64,000 bases of DNA, taken from contig NZ_VKDF01000004.1 in the NCBI RefSeq assembly GCF_007096355.1, forward strand, positions 62,357 through 126,356, written 5' to 3'. The position numbers and the translations under genes are program-made. The stretch is from Paracoccus sp. M683 (lineage in GTDB: Bacteria > Pseudomonadota > Alphaproteobacteria > Rhodobacterales > Rhodobacteraceae). This document shows, in pieces, positions 40,537 through 48,844 of the stretch (positions are counted from its first letter, which is position 1; each line of letters begins with the position of its first letter). The notes beneath the pieces were generated by a model that did not search any database, was not told the origin of the DNA, and saw nothing but the letters and a program-made list of their open reading frames with translations.

Positions 40537-41609
40537 AGGGTCGTCAGATCGTTCTGGGAAAACTGTTCGGAAACGAGGCCGCCGCGCTGATTCAGGACGG
40601 TCAGCTGATCGACCTCATCGCGGACAGCAGCGCGCTGACGCCGCTGGCACCGGGGGCCATCTGCCGCGGTGTCGTCGATCGGCTGGTCAAGGGGCAGGGC
40701 GGGGTCTTTCTGCGTCTGCCCGACGGGGCCCGCGGCTATCTGCGCGATCGCAGCGGGCTGCGCGAGGGGCAGCCGATTCTGGTCCAGGTGGCCGGCGTCG
40801 CCGACGAAGGCAAGGCGATTCCCGTGACATCGCGACTGCTGTTTCGCGGCCGTTTCGGAATCCTGACGCCAGGTCGGCCGGGGGTGAACGTCTCTCGCAG
40901 CATTCGCGACGATCAGACGCGCGCGGTGCTGACGGCGATTGGCCAGGCATTGATCGCCGATGCCGCCGGTCTGCCGCAGGATTGCGGGCTGATCCTGCGC
41001 AGCGCGGCTGCCCTGTCAGATGATCATCAGGTTCAGGCCGAGTTGGGGCAGCTGATCACCCTTGCTGCCGGTATTCTGGCCGAGGAAGCCGGCCAGCCCG
41101 AACTGCTGCTTGATCCGCCAAGCCCGCACGAGGCTGCCTGGATCGACTGGGCGGAACCCGCGCCCGATCAGGTCGACGAGGGTGCGGCTGCCTTTGAGCA
41201 GCTTGGTGTGGATCAGATGATTGACGACCTGCTGCGGTCTCAGGTCGCCTTGCCCGGCGGCGCCTCTGCCGCGATTCAGCCAACGCGCGCCTTGCTGGCG
41301 GTTGATGTGAACACCGGCCGCGACATGTCGCCGGCGGCGGGGCTGAAGGCCAACATCGCCCTTGCGCGTGATTTGCCGCGTCAACTGCGTCTGCGAGGTC
41401 TGGGCGGGCAGGTGGTGGTCGATTTCGCGCCGATGCCGAAACGGGACCGCGCGACGCTGGATCAGATCCTGACAGCCGCCTTCAGGGGCGAATCAGCCGA
41501 AACCGTTCTGGTCGGCTGGACCAAGATGGGGCTGTACGAAATCAGCCGAAAACGAGACCGTGCGCCGCTGGCCATGCTGGCGGCGGCTGCCGGGAAGGCC
41601 GCGCGATGA
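40533..41609 (+). CDS. Short RNase E/G-family protein
   Basis: 358 aa. N-terminal S1-like part (about 35-100: [27 protein letters not shown]). The catalytic core has [48 protein letters not shown], with both metal-binding Asp residues of the family. It ends soon after [10 protein letters not shown] and lacks the CPxC zinc link and C-terminal domain of E. coli RNase G/E. Such compact forms occur between maf and yacG in alphaproteobacteria. Overlaps maf and yacG by ATGA at each end. Confidence 0.88.
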   Translation: MKGRQIVLGKLFGNEAAALIQDGQLIDLIADSSALTPLAPGAICRGVVDRLVKGQGGVFLRLPDGARGYLRDRSGLREGQPILVQVAGVADEGKAIPVTSRLLFRGRFGILTPGRPGVNVSRSIRDDQTRAVLTAIGQALIADAAGLPQDCGLILRSAAALSDDHQVQAELGQLITLAAGILAEEAGQPELLLDPPSPHEAAWIDWAEPAPDQVDEGAAAFEQLGVDQMIDDLLRSQVALPGGASAAIQPTRALLAVDVNTGRDMSPAAGLKANIALARDLPRQLRLRGLGGQVVVDFAPMPKRDRATLDQILTAAFRGESAETVLVGWTKMGLYEISRKRDRAPLAMLAAAAGKAAR

Positions 41610-41779
41610 GCAAATGTCCGATCTGTGGCAAGGCCAGTGTCGCGGCCTATCGCCCTTTCTGTTCACGTCGCTGCGCCGATGTCGATCTGGCGCGGTGGTT
41701 GCGGGGCGATTACGTCATTCCGGGGCCTCCGGCTGATGTGCCCGGCCAGGGCGATGACGACGATCGCGATGGCAACTGA
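41606..41779 (+). CDS. yacG: DNA gyrase inhibitor YacG
   Basis: 57 aa zinc-finger protein. [20 protein letters not shown] followed by RRCADVDLARWL gives the four zinc cysteines (CxxC...CxxxC) of YacG, and the acidic end DVPGQGDDDDRDGN is typical. Known to bind GyrB and inhibit gyrase in E. coli. Starts inside the RNase E/G-like stop (ATGA). Confidence 0.93.
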   Translation: MSKCPICGKASVAAYRPFCSRRCADVDLARWLRGDYVIPGPPADVPGQGDDDDRDGN

Positions 41780-41856
41780 CGTTTTGTCGATTTCGGGTCT
41801 GGACAGCGCCGCGCCGCGCCCGTAAACACCCGACACCCAAGGTCGCAAGGCCGATG

Positions 41857-41932
41857 GCCCGGATAGCTCAGTTGGTAGAGCAGCGGATTGAAAATCCGCG
41901 TGTCGGCGGTTCAAATCCGTCTCCGGGCACCA
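41857..41932 (+). tRNA. tRNA-Phe (anticodon GAA), CCA encoded
   Basis: 76 nt. Acceptor GCCCGGA/TCCGGGC, D-loop AGCTCAGTTGGTAGAGC, anticodon stem CGGAT/ATCCG around loop TGAAA (GAA), T-arm with GGTTCAAATCC, and CCA at 41930-41932. Confidence 0.96.
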
Positions 41933-41989
41933 TTTACCCCCCCAGATTTGCCGCATGTGATGCCAGGGCCCCGCACGGCAGTTGACGGA

Positions 41990-42610
41990 TTAGATCAGCC
42001 CGTCGCGCACCGCCTTGACCACCGCCGTCATCGTGTTCCGGCAGCCAAGCTTCTTTTGCGCACCTGAAAGGCGCAGCTTCAGCGCCGAGACGCTGATGTT
42101 CAGCTTTTCGCTGGCATCCGTATGGGTCATGCCGTCGCGCATCAGGCGCAAGGCCTCGATTTCCTTGTCTGACAGGGCGACATGGCTGCGGGCGAACAGA
42201 TGTGCCCACAGATCCAGCTTGACGCTGAGCATCGCCATCTCGGCATCGGTAAATTCGCGGTCGGGGCGGGCCAGCGACATGAAGGACCGTTTCCGGTCAA
42301 CCTTTGCCACGAAGGTGGCCCCATAGCGCAGCCCGAATTTCGCCGCCTCGGTCATCACGTCGAACGGGTCGGGGATCGTGACCTCGGACCAGCGGGTCTT
42401 GCCGATCCGCGCCATGGTCCAGACCGCCAGTGGGTCGCGGAAGAAATAGTTGTCTTCCTCGTATTTCTGGGTCCAGCGCGCCGGATAGCGGTTGATGATC
42501 AGGTCGGGACGACCGAATCGCAGTCCGAAACCCATGATATATCCGGTCGGCGCAAGCTCGGCGATCTCGGTCAACTCGTCTTCATGGTTCGGAATGATGG
42601 TCTCTAGCAT
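41990..42610 (-). CDS. LuxR-type quorum-sensing regulator
   Basis: 206 aa. N-terminal autoinducer-binding domain (about 1-140) with GFGLRFGRPDLIINRYPARWTQKYEEDNYFFRDPLAVW; the Tyr/Trp/Asp positions around the acyl-homoserine lactone pocket are present. The C-terminal GerE helix-turn-helix is ALSDKEIEALRLMRDGMTHTDASEKLNISVSALKLRLSGAQKKLGCRN. ATG 42610 gives MLETIIPNHEDEL. It is divergent from a small ORF and luxI, with a 21-bp palindrome 42 bp before its start. Confidence 0.93.
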   Translation of the reverse strand: MLETIIPNHEDELTEIAELAPTGYIMGFGLRFGRPDLIINRYPARWTQKYEEDNYFFRDPLAVWTMARIGKTRWSEVTIPDPFDVMTEAAKFGLRYGATFVAKVDRKRSFMSLARPDREFTDAEMAMLSVKLDLWAHLFARSHVALSDKEIEALRLMRDGMTHTDASEKLNISVSALKLRLSGAQKKLGCRNTMTAVVKAVRDGLI

Positions 42611-42651
42611 GTAATTTGTCCGTTCGTGCCGGCTATTTGGTGGGGGTCTGA

Positions 42652-42672
42652 CCAATCAGACTGTCTAATTGG
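42652..42672. promoter_or_regulatory. lux-box-like palindrome, candidate LuxR operator
   Basis: Half-sites CCAAT-x-AGAC and GTCT-x-ATTGG meet at a central T (42662); only one symmetric pair of ten mismatches. It sits 42 bp upstream of the luxR start and about 290 bp upstream of luxI. A smaller nested repeat (TCTGA, CCAA, TCAGA) is at 42647-42660. Confidence 0.6.
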
Positions 42673-42749
42673 CTAGGGTTCTGTCAATCGTAAATTGCTT
42701 CGGATACGTTGCATTCACCGCAGAGGATTGGCGGACCATTGGGGGGGTT

Positions 42750-42992
42750 ATGGATTCCATATCTGACAGGGTGACCGCTGGCTACTTGCCGCTAGTCGCG
42801 AAGGCAGATTTTACCATTGATATGGTAAGGAACCTGCTTTTGATGTTCGAGGTTCGCGAAAGCGACAACCCCGTCACCATAGAGCTCCGTGAATGGGGTG
42901 TCTGGGCGGTTACGGCAGAGGGTGTGAGGCTTTTTATAGGTGCAACGAAGGAACTGCCCAACCATGCTGTTCGAGAACCGCTTCCCAACTGA
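42750..42992 (+). CDS. 80-aa ORF between luxR and luxI, unknown
   Basis: ATG 42750 after a G-rich stretch that may serve as RBS; the frame runs 29 nt into luxI. It starts MDSISDRVTAGYLPLVAKAD, is mixed alpha/beta (LLLMFEVRES, VTIELREWGVWAVTAEGV) and has no recognised domain. Base composition is clearly AT-richer and codon use differs from neighbours. Translation through it would end inside luxI, so it may couple or interfere with luxI initiation. It may be real, or only open by chance; small ORFs between luxR and luxI genes with regulatory roles are known in other bacteria. Confidence 0.4.
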   Translation: MDSISDRVTAGYLPLVAKADFTIDMVRNLLLMFEVRESDNPVTIELREWGVWAVTAEGVRLFIGATKELPNHAVREPLPN

Positions 42993-43656
42993 ATGGAAAC
43001 TCAATCCGGATCTGCCACCGGAATATAGTGTTAAGATTGTCCGGCTGCCGGACGGAATTTCTTCCTGGTATCTTGTTAACGAGTACCTGAAACTGCGCAA
43101 GCAGGTCTTTGTCGACAGGCTGGAATGGCCGCTGTTCTACGCCGAAGAGGTGGAGTTTGAACAGTATGATTCGCTTGATACGACCTATGTGATCTGCCTG
43201 AAGGGGAATGAAGTGGTCGGCGGCGCGCGTCTGCGGCGTGCCGACCACTTCAGCGGGCATGGCAGCCTGCAATATTCCTATATGATTCGGGATGCGTGCC
43301 TGGGCCATCTGCCGGGGCTGCCCGACAATCTGTGCGATGAACTGCCGCCTTCGGATGCGCAGACCTGGGAGCTGACGCGGATGATCGTGAACGGCCCGCG
43401 CGCCCTGACCGAACATGTGCTGGAAGAGGTGAACCAGTTCCTGTTGCAGCAAGAGGCGACCAGTTGCCTGTTCCTCGGATCGCCCGCATTCCTGCGGATG
43501 GCGCGCAAGCTTAGCTGGCCGGCCAGGCCGCTTGGCCCGGTCTGTGGCAATGCCGATGGTCGTTTCCAGGTGGTCGAGGTGCCTGTGCGCAGCGTGGCCA
43601 CGGCGGTTCGTCCGGGCACGCCGCAGGCGCAGAAGCATCGGCTGCCCGTGGCCTGA
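42964..43656 (+). CDS. Acyl-homoserine-lactone synthase (LuxI family)
   Basis: 230 aa GNAT-like enzyme that joins S-adenosylmethionine and an acyl carrier protein-bound acyl chain. Conserved LuxI residues are visible: RKQVFVDRLEW (Arg, Phe, Trp), EFEQYDSLDTTYVICLKGNEVVGGARLR (Asp, Arg), and WELTRMIVN (Glu, Arg). The ATG at 42964 has GAAGGA upstream. A known Paracoccus homologue makes a long-chain C16-homoserine lactone, which is a plausible product here too. Confidence 0.94.
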   Translation: MLFENRFPTEWKLNPDLPPEYSVKIVRLPDGISSWYLVNEYLKLRKQVFVDRLEWPLFYAEEVEFEQYDSLDTTYVICLKGNEVVGGARLRRADHFSGHGSLQYSYMIRDACLGHLPGLPDNLCDELPPSDAQTWELTRMIVNGPRALTEHVLEEVNQFLLQQEATSCLFLGSPAFLRMARKLSWPARPLGPVCGNADGRFQVVEVPVRSVATAVRPGTPQAQKHRLPVA

Positions 43657-43722
43657 CCTTCGCGGTCAGATCACAGGCTTTTGAACCGGCAGCGATGGAT
43701 GTTCGATGAATGGCCCCCGGAG

Positions 43723-43750
43723 CGGCGGCCGGATCTATTTCCGGCCGCCG
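43723..43750. terminator. Hairpin between luxI and plsY
   Basis: Perfect 10-bp stem CGGCGGCCGG/CCGGCCGCCG with an 8-nt loop ATCTATTT. It spans the plsY stop codon, between converging genes. It lacks a T-run, so its role as a terminator is moderate. Confidence 0.5.
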
Positions 43751-44319
43751 ATTCGGGGTTCGGTCCCGTCCAGCAGCCGGCTGATATTCGCCTTGTGGCG
43801 GACAAAGATCAGTGCGGCCATGAACAGCGCGACAAGGATCAGTTCAGTCCGGCCCAGCATCCAGGCAACGATCGGCGACAGCGCCGCCGCAATCAGCGCG
43901 GAAAGAGAGCTGATGCGCGCAATCAACGCCACGACCAGCCAGGTGGCGCAGGCGATCAGCCCAAGCCGCCAGTCCAGCGCGATCAGCGTGCCCAGAAAAG
44001 TGGCGACGCCCTTGCCGCCCTTGAAGCCCAGCCAGACCGGAAAGCAATGGCCCAGAAAGGCGGCGCCTCCGGCGAGGATGGCTGCCGTTTCACCGGCGAA
44101 ATAACGCGCCAGCAGCACCGCGATGGCGCCCTTGCCTGCATCCAGCAACAGGGTGGCTGCCGCTGCGGGTTTGTTGCCGGTTCGCAGCACATTGGTGGTG
44201 CCGATATTGCCCGACCCGATCTGGCGCAGGTCGCCCAGCCCCAGGGCGCGGGCGATCACCAGGCCAAAGGGGATCGAACCCAGCAGATAACCGATAACGG
44301 CCCAGAGAAGCGCAATCAT
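43735..44319 (-). CDS. plsY: Glycerol-3-phosphate acyltransferase PlsY
   Basis: 194 aa, five predicted membrane spans. Transfers acyl from acyl-phosphate to glycerol-3-phosphate in phospholipid synthesis. Family motifs: GYLLGSIPFGLVIAR, the first motif GSGNIGTTNVLRTG, GKGAIAVLLAR, and FKGGKGVATFLGTL. The ATG at 44319 overlaps the preceding pseudo-dihydroorotase stop (ATGA). Last gene of the pyrB operon. Confidence 0.95.
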   Translation of the reverse strand: MIALLWAVIGYLLGSIPFGLVIARALGLGDLRQIGSGNIGTTNVLRTGNKPAAAATLLLDAGKGAIAVLLARYFAGETAAILAGGAAFLGHCFPVWLGFKGGKGVATFLGTLIALDWRLGLIACATWLVVALIARISSLSALIAAALSPIVAWMLGRTELILVALFMAALIFVRHKANISRLLDGTEPRIGGRK

Positions 44320-45578
44320 CCGAACACCCTTTTGCCCGCGACCCAACTGCCCATCACCTTGCCTTGCATCCGGGCGCCGTCAAAGGGGGTATTCTTCGAT
44401 TTCGACAACAGGCCAAAGCGGTCCATCACGAAAGGGGCGTCGGGGTCGAACAGCACCAGATCGGCGGGGGCGCCCTCGGCCAGTCGGCCGGCCGGAAGGC
44501 CAAGACGGGCGGCCGGGTTCAGCGACATGGCCCGCCACAGTTCCGGCAAAGTCAGCGCGCCTGCATGATACAGCCGCATCGCCGCCGGCAGCAGGGTTTG
44601 CAGGCCCACGGCGCCGGGCGCTGCAACCTCAAAGGGCAGGCGCTTGGATTCCTCGTCCTGCGGGGTGTGGAAGCTGGCGATGACGTCGATCTCGCCATCG
44701 GCCACGGCCTGCACCATGGCCAGCCGGTCATCTTCCGACCGCAAGGGCGGGGTAAAGCGGAAGAAGGTCCGATAGTCGCCCACATCGAATTCGTTCAGCG
44801 TCAGGTGGTGGATCGAGGTGCCCGCCGTCACATCCAGACCCGAGGCCCGCGCGCGGCGCAGGGCGGGCAGGGCGGCTGCGACGGTGATCTGGTCTGCATG
44901 CCAGCGGCAGCCGGTCATGGCCACCAGCGCAAGGTCGCGGTCCAGCCCCATGACCTCGGCCATGGGGGATACGGCGGGAATCCCGTAAAGGCTGGCGAAT
45001 TTGCCGCTGGTCGCCGCCGCGCCCTTTGACAGGCCGGGATCCTGCGGATGGCCGACGATCAGGGCGCCCAGCCCCTTGGCATAGCTCATGCAGCGGCCCA
45101 GCAGCTTGCTGTCGGCCACGACCCGCACGCCATCGGTAAAGGCGACGGCGCCCAGATCGGTCAGAAAACCGATCTCGACCATCTCGCGCCCTTCGCGTGC
45201 CTTGGTCAGCGCCGCCATGTGGCGAATGTTCACCGGCGCATCGGCGGCGCGGCGGGTGACGAATTCCAGATCCTCGGGCGTGTCGATGGGGGGCAGGGTG
45301 TCGGGCCGCACGATCATCGTGGTCACACCGCCCGCCGCCGCCGCCAGCCCGGCACTGCGGAAGCTTTCCTTGTGCCGTTCGCCCGGCTCTCCGATCTTTA
45401 CGCCCCAGTCGACGATGCCCGGTGCCAGGCATTTCCCGGCGCAGTCGATGATCTCGGCCCCCTTGGCAATGTCGCCGTCGCGGGACGCAATCTGACCGTT
45501 CTCGACGGTCAGCGAGCCGAGGCTGTCGGTCTGCGCCTCGGGGTCGATCAGCCGGGCATTGGTAAAGTGCAGGATCAT
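44316..45578 (-). CDS. Degenerate dihydroorotase homologue (non-catalytic PyrC-like, PyrX type)
   Basis: 420 aa, full-length class I-type dihydroorotase fold. The metal-binding HxHxR of active enzymes (PGxVDxHVHLREPG) reads PGIVDWGVKIGEPG here, so both His and the Arg are gone. The later Asp-x-His-x-x-His of VIATDHAPH reads VIASFHTPQ. Such inactive dihydroorotases are known to assemble with aspartate transcarbamoylase (PyrB) as structural partners, and pyrB lies two genes upstream in the same overlapping operon. The catalytic class II PyrC is at 2010-3053. Confidence 0.9.
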   Translation of the reverse strand: MILHFTNARLIDPEAQTDSLGSLTVENGQIASRDGDIAKGAEIIDCAGKCLAPGIVDWGVKIGEPGERHKESFRSAGLAAAAGGVTTMIVRPDTLPPIDTPEDLEFVTRRAADAPVNIRHMAALTKAREGREMVEIGFLTDLGAVAFTDGVRVVADSKLLGRCMSYAKGLGALIVGHPQDPGLSKGAAATSGKFASLYGIPAVSPMAEVMGLDRDLALVAMTGCRWHADQITVAAALPALRRARASGLDVTAGTSIHHLTLNEFDVGDYRTFFRFTPPLRSEDDRLAMVQAVADGEIDVIASFHTPQDEESKRLPFEVAAPGAVGLQTLLPAAMRLYHAGALTLPELWRAMSLNPAARLGLPAGRLAEGAPADLVLFDPDAPFVMDRFGLLSKSKNTPFDGARMQGKVMGSWVAGKRVFG

Positions 45579-46030
45579 GCGCCCCTCGTGTCGTCTTTAG
45601 CCATGCTGGCGAAGGTGGCATTGCGGATGCGCACCGCCATTTCGCCGATATCGGGCACGGCGCGGATGGTCATCATCGGTTTGCCCCTCTGGCGCAGCCG
45701 CAGCCCATAGATCAGCCGCCGCACCCGCAGGTCCGGGTTGATGTCCAGCGTGTGCCCGCGCGGTCCGACGATCCGGCGATCTGTGACCACCCATTCGCGG
45801 TCGCGGTCCATCAGCCAGCCAGCCCCCGCCATGAAGGCGCCGAACACCAGGACCGAACCCAGATAGCCCGGCATGCCGAACTGGTCCTCGGATGCGCGGA
45901 TCACAGCCATGACCACGGCGAACATGGCCGTTGCCACGGCCGCCGCGCGCAGGATCGCGGCGGTGGTCGTGCGATAGATGCCCAGCACGGTTTCCCCCGG
46001 TTGCAACTCGGCATTCACCATCCCGGTCAT
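45575..46030 (-). CDS. Membrane protein with bacterial PH-like domain
   Basis: 151 aa. Two spans (about 25-45 and 60-80: [19 protein letters not shown] and [18 protein letters not shown]) followed by [33 protein letters not shown], the usual 'bPH' motif with an arginine-rich strand. Function unknown. ATG 46030 overlaps the pyrB stop and its own stop overlaps the pseudo-DHOase start, so it is fully inside the pyrB operon. Confidence 0.78.
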   Translation of the reverse strand: MTGMVNAELQPGETVLGIYRTTTAAILRAAAVATAMFAVVMAVIRASEDQFGMPGYLGSVLVFGAFMAGAGWLMDRDREWVVTDRRIVGPRGHTLDINPDLRVRRLIYGLRLRQRGKPMMTIRAVPDIGEMAVRIRNATFASMAKDDTRGA

Positions 46031-46995
46031 CCCCACAAGCCCGGCCCGGCCAGGGCGCGGCCGCGTTCGGCGCGCAGGTTCTGCGCCAGCAGGTCCATCG
46101 CCGCCATGCGGACCGCAACGCCCATCTCGACCTGGTCCTGAATGACGCTGCGGTTGATGTCATCGGCGATGGTGCCGTCGATTTCCACGCCCCGGTTCAT
46201 CGGGCCCGGATGCATGACGATGGCATCGGGTTTCGCCAGGGCCAGCTTTTCGGCATCCAGCCCCCAACGGTGGAAGTATTCGCGTTCCGAGGGGATAAAC
46301 CCGCCATCCATCCGTTCCCGCTGAAGCCGCAGCATCATCACGACATCGGCGTCGCGCAGCCCCTCGCGCATGTCCTCATAGACCTCGCAGCCCAGATCGG
46401 CGACGCCAGCGGGCATCAGCGTGCGTGGCCCGATCAGGCGCAGCCGGTTTTCCATCTTGCCCAGCAGGATCAGGTTCGACCGCGCCACCCGGCTGTGGGC
46501 GATATCGCCGCAGATGGCAACGGTCAGGCGATGCAGACGCCCCTTGCTGCGGCGAATCGTCAGCGCGTCCAGCAGGGCCTGGGTCGGGTGTTCATGGCGG
46601 CCATCGCCCGCGTTGATCACCGCGCAATTCACCTTTTCGGCCAGCAGGTTGACCGCGCCGGAATGGGGGTGCCGCACGATCAGCAGATCGGGATGCATTG
46701 CGTTCAGCGTCAGCGCGGTGTCGATCAGCGTCTCGCCCTTTTTCACGCTGCTGGTCTGCATCGACATGTTCATCACATCGGCCCCCAAACGCTTGCCCGC
46801 CAGCTCGAAGCTGGACTGGGTGCGGGTCGAGTTCTCGAAGAACATGTTGATCTGGGTCATTCCGGCCAACGTGTCGGAATGCTTTACCGTGCGCTGGTTC
46901 AGCTGCACGTAATTCTCGGACAGATCCAGAAGCGTGGTGATGTCCTGCGGGTTCAGATGTTCGATGCCAAGCAGATGGCGGGCGCGAAAGGTCAT
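46027..46995 (-). CDS. pyrB: Aspartate carbamoyltransferase, catalytic chain
   Basis: 322 aa. Condenses carbamoyl phosphate and aspartate, the committed step of pyrimidine synthesis. Carbamoyl-phosphate motif [28 protein letters not shown] loop, [17 protein letters not shown], and [12 protein letters not shown]. No regulatory pyrI; instead the degenerate dihydroorotase two genes downstream is the likely partner subunit. First gene of the pyrB - PH protein - pseudo-DHOase - plsY operon; all junctions are ATGA-type overlaps. Confidence 0.96.
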   Translation of the reverse strand: MTFRARHLLGIEHLNPQDITTLLDLSENYVQLNQRTVKHSDTLAGMTQINMFFENSTRTQSSFELAGKRLGADVMNMSMQTSSVKKGETLIDTALTLNAMHPDLLIVRHPHSGAVNLLAEKVNCAVINAGDGRHEHPTQALLDALTIRRSKGRLHRLTVAICGDIAHSRVARSNLILLGKMENRLRLIGPRTLMPAGVADLGCEVYEDMREGLRDADVVMMLRLQRERMDGGFIPSEREYFHRWGLDAEKLALAKPDAIVMHPGPMNRGVEIDGTIADDINRSVIQDQVEMGVAVRMAAMDLLAQNLRAERGRALAGPGLWG

Positions 46996-47122
46996 GGCGG
47001 CTCCGTGATCGCGGGCAGGATCGTTCGGCTGTGTCTATCGCAGAAGCCGCACGGCGCGGCAAGCATTTGCCAATAGACCCGGATCGTCGCTTGCTGCCTG
47101 CATTCTGTGCAGATATGGGCGG

Positions 47123-48502
47123 ATGATGAACCTTGCACGCCTGCGCCCTGAATTGATCGCCACGATGGCGCTTGGACTGCCGATGATCGGCAGTCATGTC
47201 GCGCGCATGGCCATTGGCGTGACCGATACGGTCATGGTCGGCTGGTACGGGGTCGAGGCCCTGGCCGCGCTGGTGCTGGCCAGTTCGTTGTTCATGCTGC
47301 TGTTTTTGCTGGGCGGGGGCTATTCCATCGGTGGCTCGGGGCTGATCGCCGGCGCGCGGGCGCGCGGCGATGATGTCGAGGTGCGCCGGGTCACCCGCAT
47401 GGCGCTGTGGCTGTCGATCCTGCATGGGCTGATCATGGCGCCCTTGATGTGGTGGTCGGGCAAGATCCTGATCCTGCTGGGGCAGGACCCGCAGCTTTCC
47501 ATCCTTGCGCAGGATTATCTGCGGATCATGATGCCTGCCATGCCGCTGGTGCTGGCGGGGATGGTCATCAACTCCTATCTGTCGGCGCTTGGCCGGCCCA
47601 ATGCGGTGATGTGGATCACCCTGGCTGGCGTGCCGCTGAACGTGCTGCTGAACTGGATGTTCATCTTTGGCAATCTGGGCGCGCCGGATTTGGGTGTGGC
47701 GGGGTCGGCGATTGCCAGCCTGACGGTGAATGCGGTGCAGCTGGCCGGTCTGCTGGCCTATGCGCTGTGGCTGCCCGAGGCCCGGCGCTATCGCCTGATG
47801 CAGCGGTTCTGGCGACCCGACTGGCCGTTCTTCTTCAGCGTGCTGCGGCTGGGCCTTCCGATCGGACTGGCCGTGGTGGCCGAGGTGGCGCTGTTTGCCG
47901 GCAGCAATGTGATGATGGGCTGGATCGGCACGACCGAACTGGCCGCCCATGGCATCGCGCTGCAGATCACCAGCATCGCCTTTATGGTGCATCTGGGGCT
48001 GTCCAATGCCGCGACGATCCGCGCGGGCGAGGCTTTTGGCCGCCGCGACTTCGACGCGCTGCGGCGGGTGGCCGCGGCGGTGATCCTGCTGTCGCTGACC
48101 TTCGCTGCGGTGGTGATCGTGATATTCGTGCTGTGGCCCGAGTCATTGGTGCGGCTGTATCTGGACGAGGCCAACCCGGCCAGCGGCGCAATTCTGACGG
48201 TTGCCGTCGGGCTGATGATCTGGGCCGCCATGTTCCAGATTGCCGATGCGATGCAGGTCATCTTGCAGGGCCTGCTACGTGGCGTGCAGGATACAAGGGT
48301 GCCGCTGTATCTGGCCTTTGTCGGCTATTGGGCGGTTGGTTTGACCACCAGCTATCTGTGCGCCTTTACCTTCGGCATGGGTGCGCCGGGCTTGTGGGTC
48401 GGGCTTCTCGCCGGGCTGACCGTGGCCGCCGGTCTGATGTACTGGCGGTTCTATCACGGTCTGGCGCGCGGGGGCTGGACCCGGCAGGTCGCTGCGGGCT
48501 AA
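47123..48502 (+). CDS. MATE-family multidrug/Na+ antiporter (NorM-like)
   Basis: 459 aa, 12 hydrophobic segments in two bundles. First half ALGLPMIGSHVARMAIGVTDTVMVGWYGVEALAALVLASSLF; second half LRLGLPIGLAVVAEVALFAGSNVMMGWIGTTELAAHGIALQITSIAFMV, the usual MATE repeat. Exports cationic drugs or metabolites using Na+ or H+. The ATG at 47123 yields MMNLARLRPELIAT. A 78-aa RAM-domain protein gene follows 33 bp downstream. Confidence 0.93.
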   Translation: MMNLARLRPELIATMALGLPMIGSHVARMAIGVTDTVMVGWYGVEALAALVLASSLFMLLFLLGGGYSIGGSGLIAGARARGDDVEVRRVTRMALWLSILHGLIMAPLMWWSGKILILLGQDPQLSILAQDYLRIMMPAMPLVLAGMVINSYLSALGRPNAVMWITLAGVPLNVLLNWMFIFGNLGAPDLGVAGSAIASLTVNAVQLAGLLAYALWLPEARRYRLMQRFWRPDWPFFFSVLRLGLPIGLAVVAEVALFAGSNVMMGWIGTTELAAHGIALQITSIAFMVHLGLSNAATIRAGEAFGRRDFDALRRVAAAVILLSLTFAAVVIVIFVLWPESLVRLYLDEANPASGAILTVAVGLMIWAAMFQIADAMQVILQGLLRGVQDTRVPLYLAFVGYWAVGLTTSYLCAFTFGMGAPGLWVGLLAGLTVAAGLMYWRFYHGLARGGWTRQVAAG

Positions 48503-48535
48503 CCTGCCACCACCACCGTCAGGCAGAGGTTTCCG

Positions 48536-48772
48536 ATGCGCCCCGTCTTCGTCCAGTTCCGCTGTGCCCCCGGCAAGACCTATGAGGTCGCCGATGCCAT
48601 CTATGACCGCGAAGTCGTCAGCGAGCTTTACTCGACCAGCGGCGATTATGACCTGATCGCCAAGGTTTATATTCCCGAGGACGAGGATGTCGGTCGCTAT
48701 CTGGCCGAAAACCTGTTCGATATCGACGGGATCAGCCGGACGCTGACGACGATGACCTTCAAGGCATTCTGA
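48536..48772 (+). CDS. Stand-alone Lrp/AsnC effector (RAM) domain protein
   Basis: 78 aa. The entire protein is the ligand-binding RAM domain of Lrp-type regulators (MRPVFVQFRCAPGKTYEVAD, SELYSTSGDYDLIAKVYI, FDIDGISRTLTTMTFKAF) with no DNA-binding helix-turn-helix. Such proteins oligomerise and bind amino acids; it may modulate an Lrp protein or act as a sensor. Probably co-transcribed with the MATE gene. Confidence 0.87.
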   Translation: MRPVFVQFRCAPGKTYEVADAIYDREVVSELYSTSGDYDLIAKVYIPEDEDVGRYLAENLFDIDGISRTLTTMTFKAF

Positions 48773-48780
48773 AGGGGCAG

Positions 48781-48802
48781 GGGCCGGCTGCGCCGCCGGC
48801 CC
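48781..48802. terminator. Hairpin between the RAM-domain gene and the SDR gene
   Basis: GGGCCGGC and GCCGGCCC with a 6-nt loop, 8 bp after the stop of the RAM-domain gene, between converging genes. No T-run. Confidence 0.45.
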
Positions 48803-48844
48803 GCATGATCGCTTTCAACGCAGGTATTTTGCGCTGGTCCGGTC

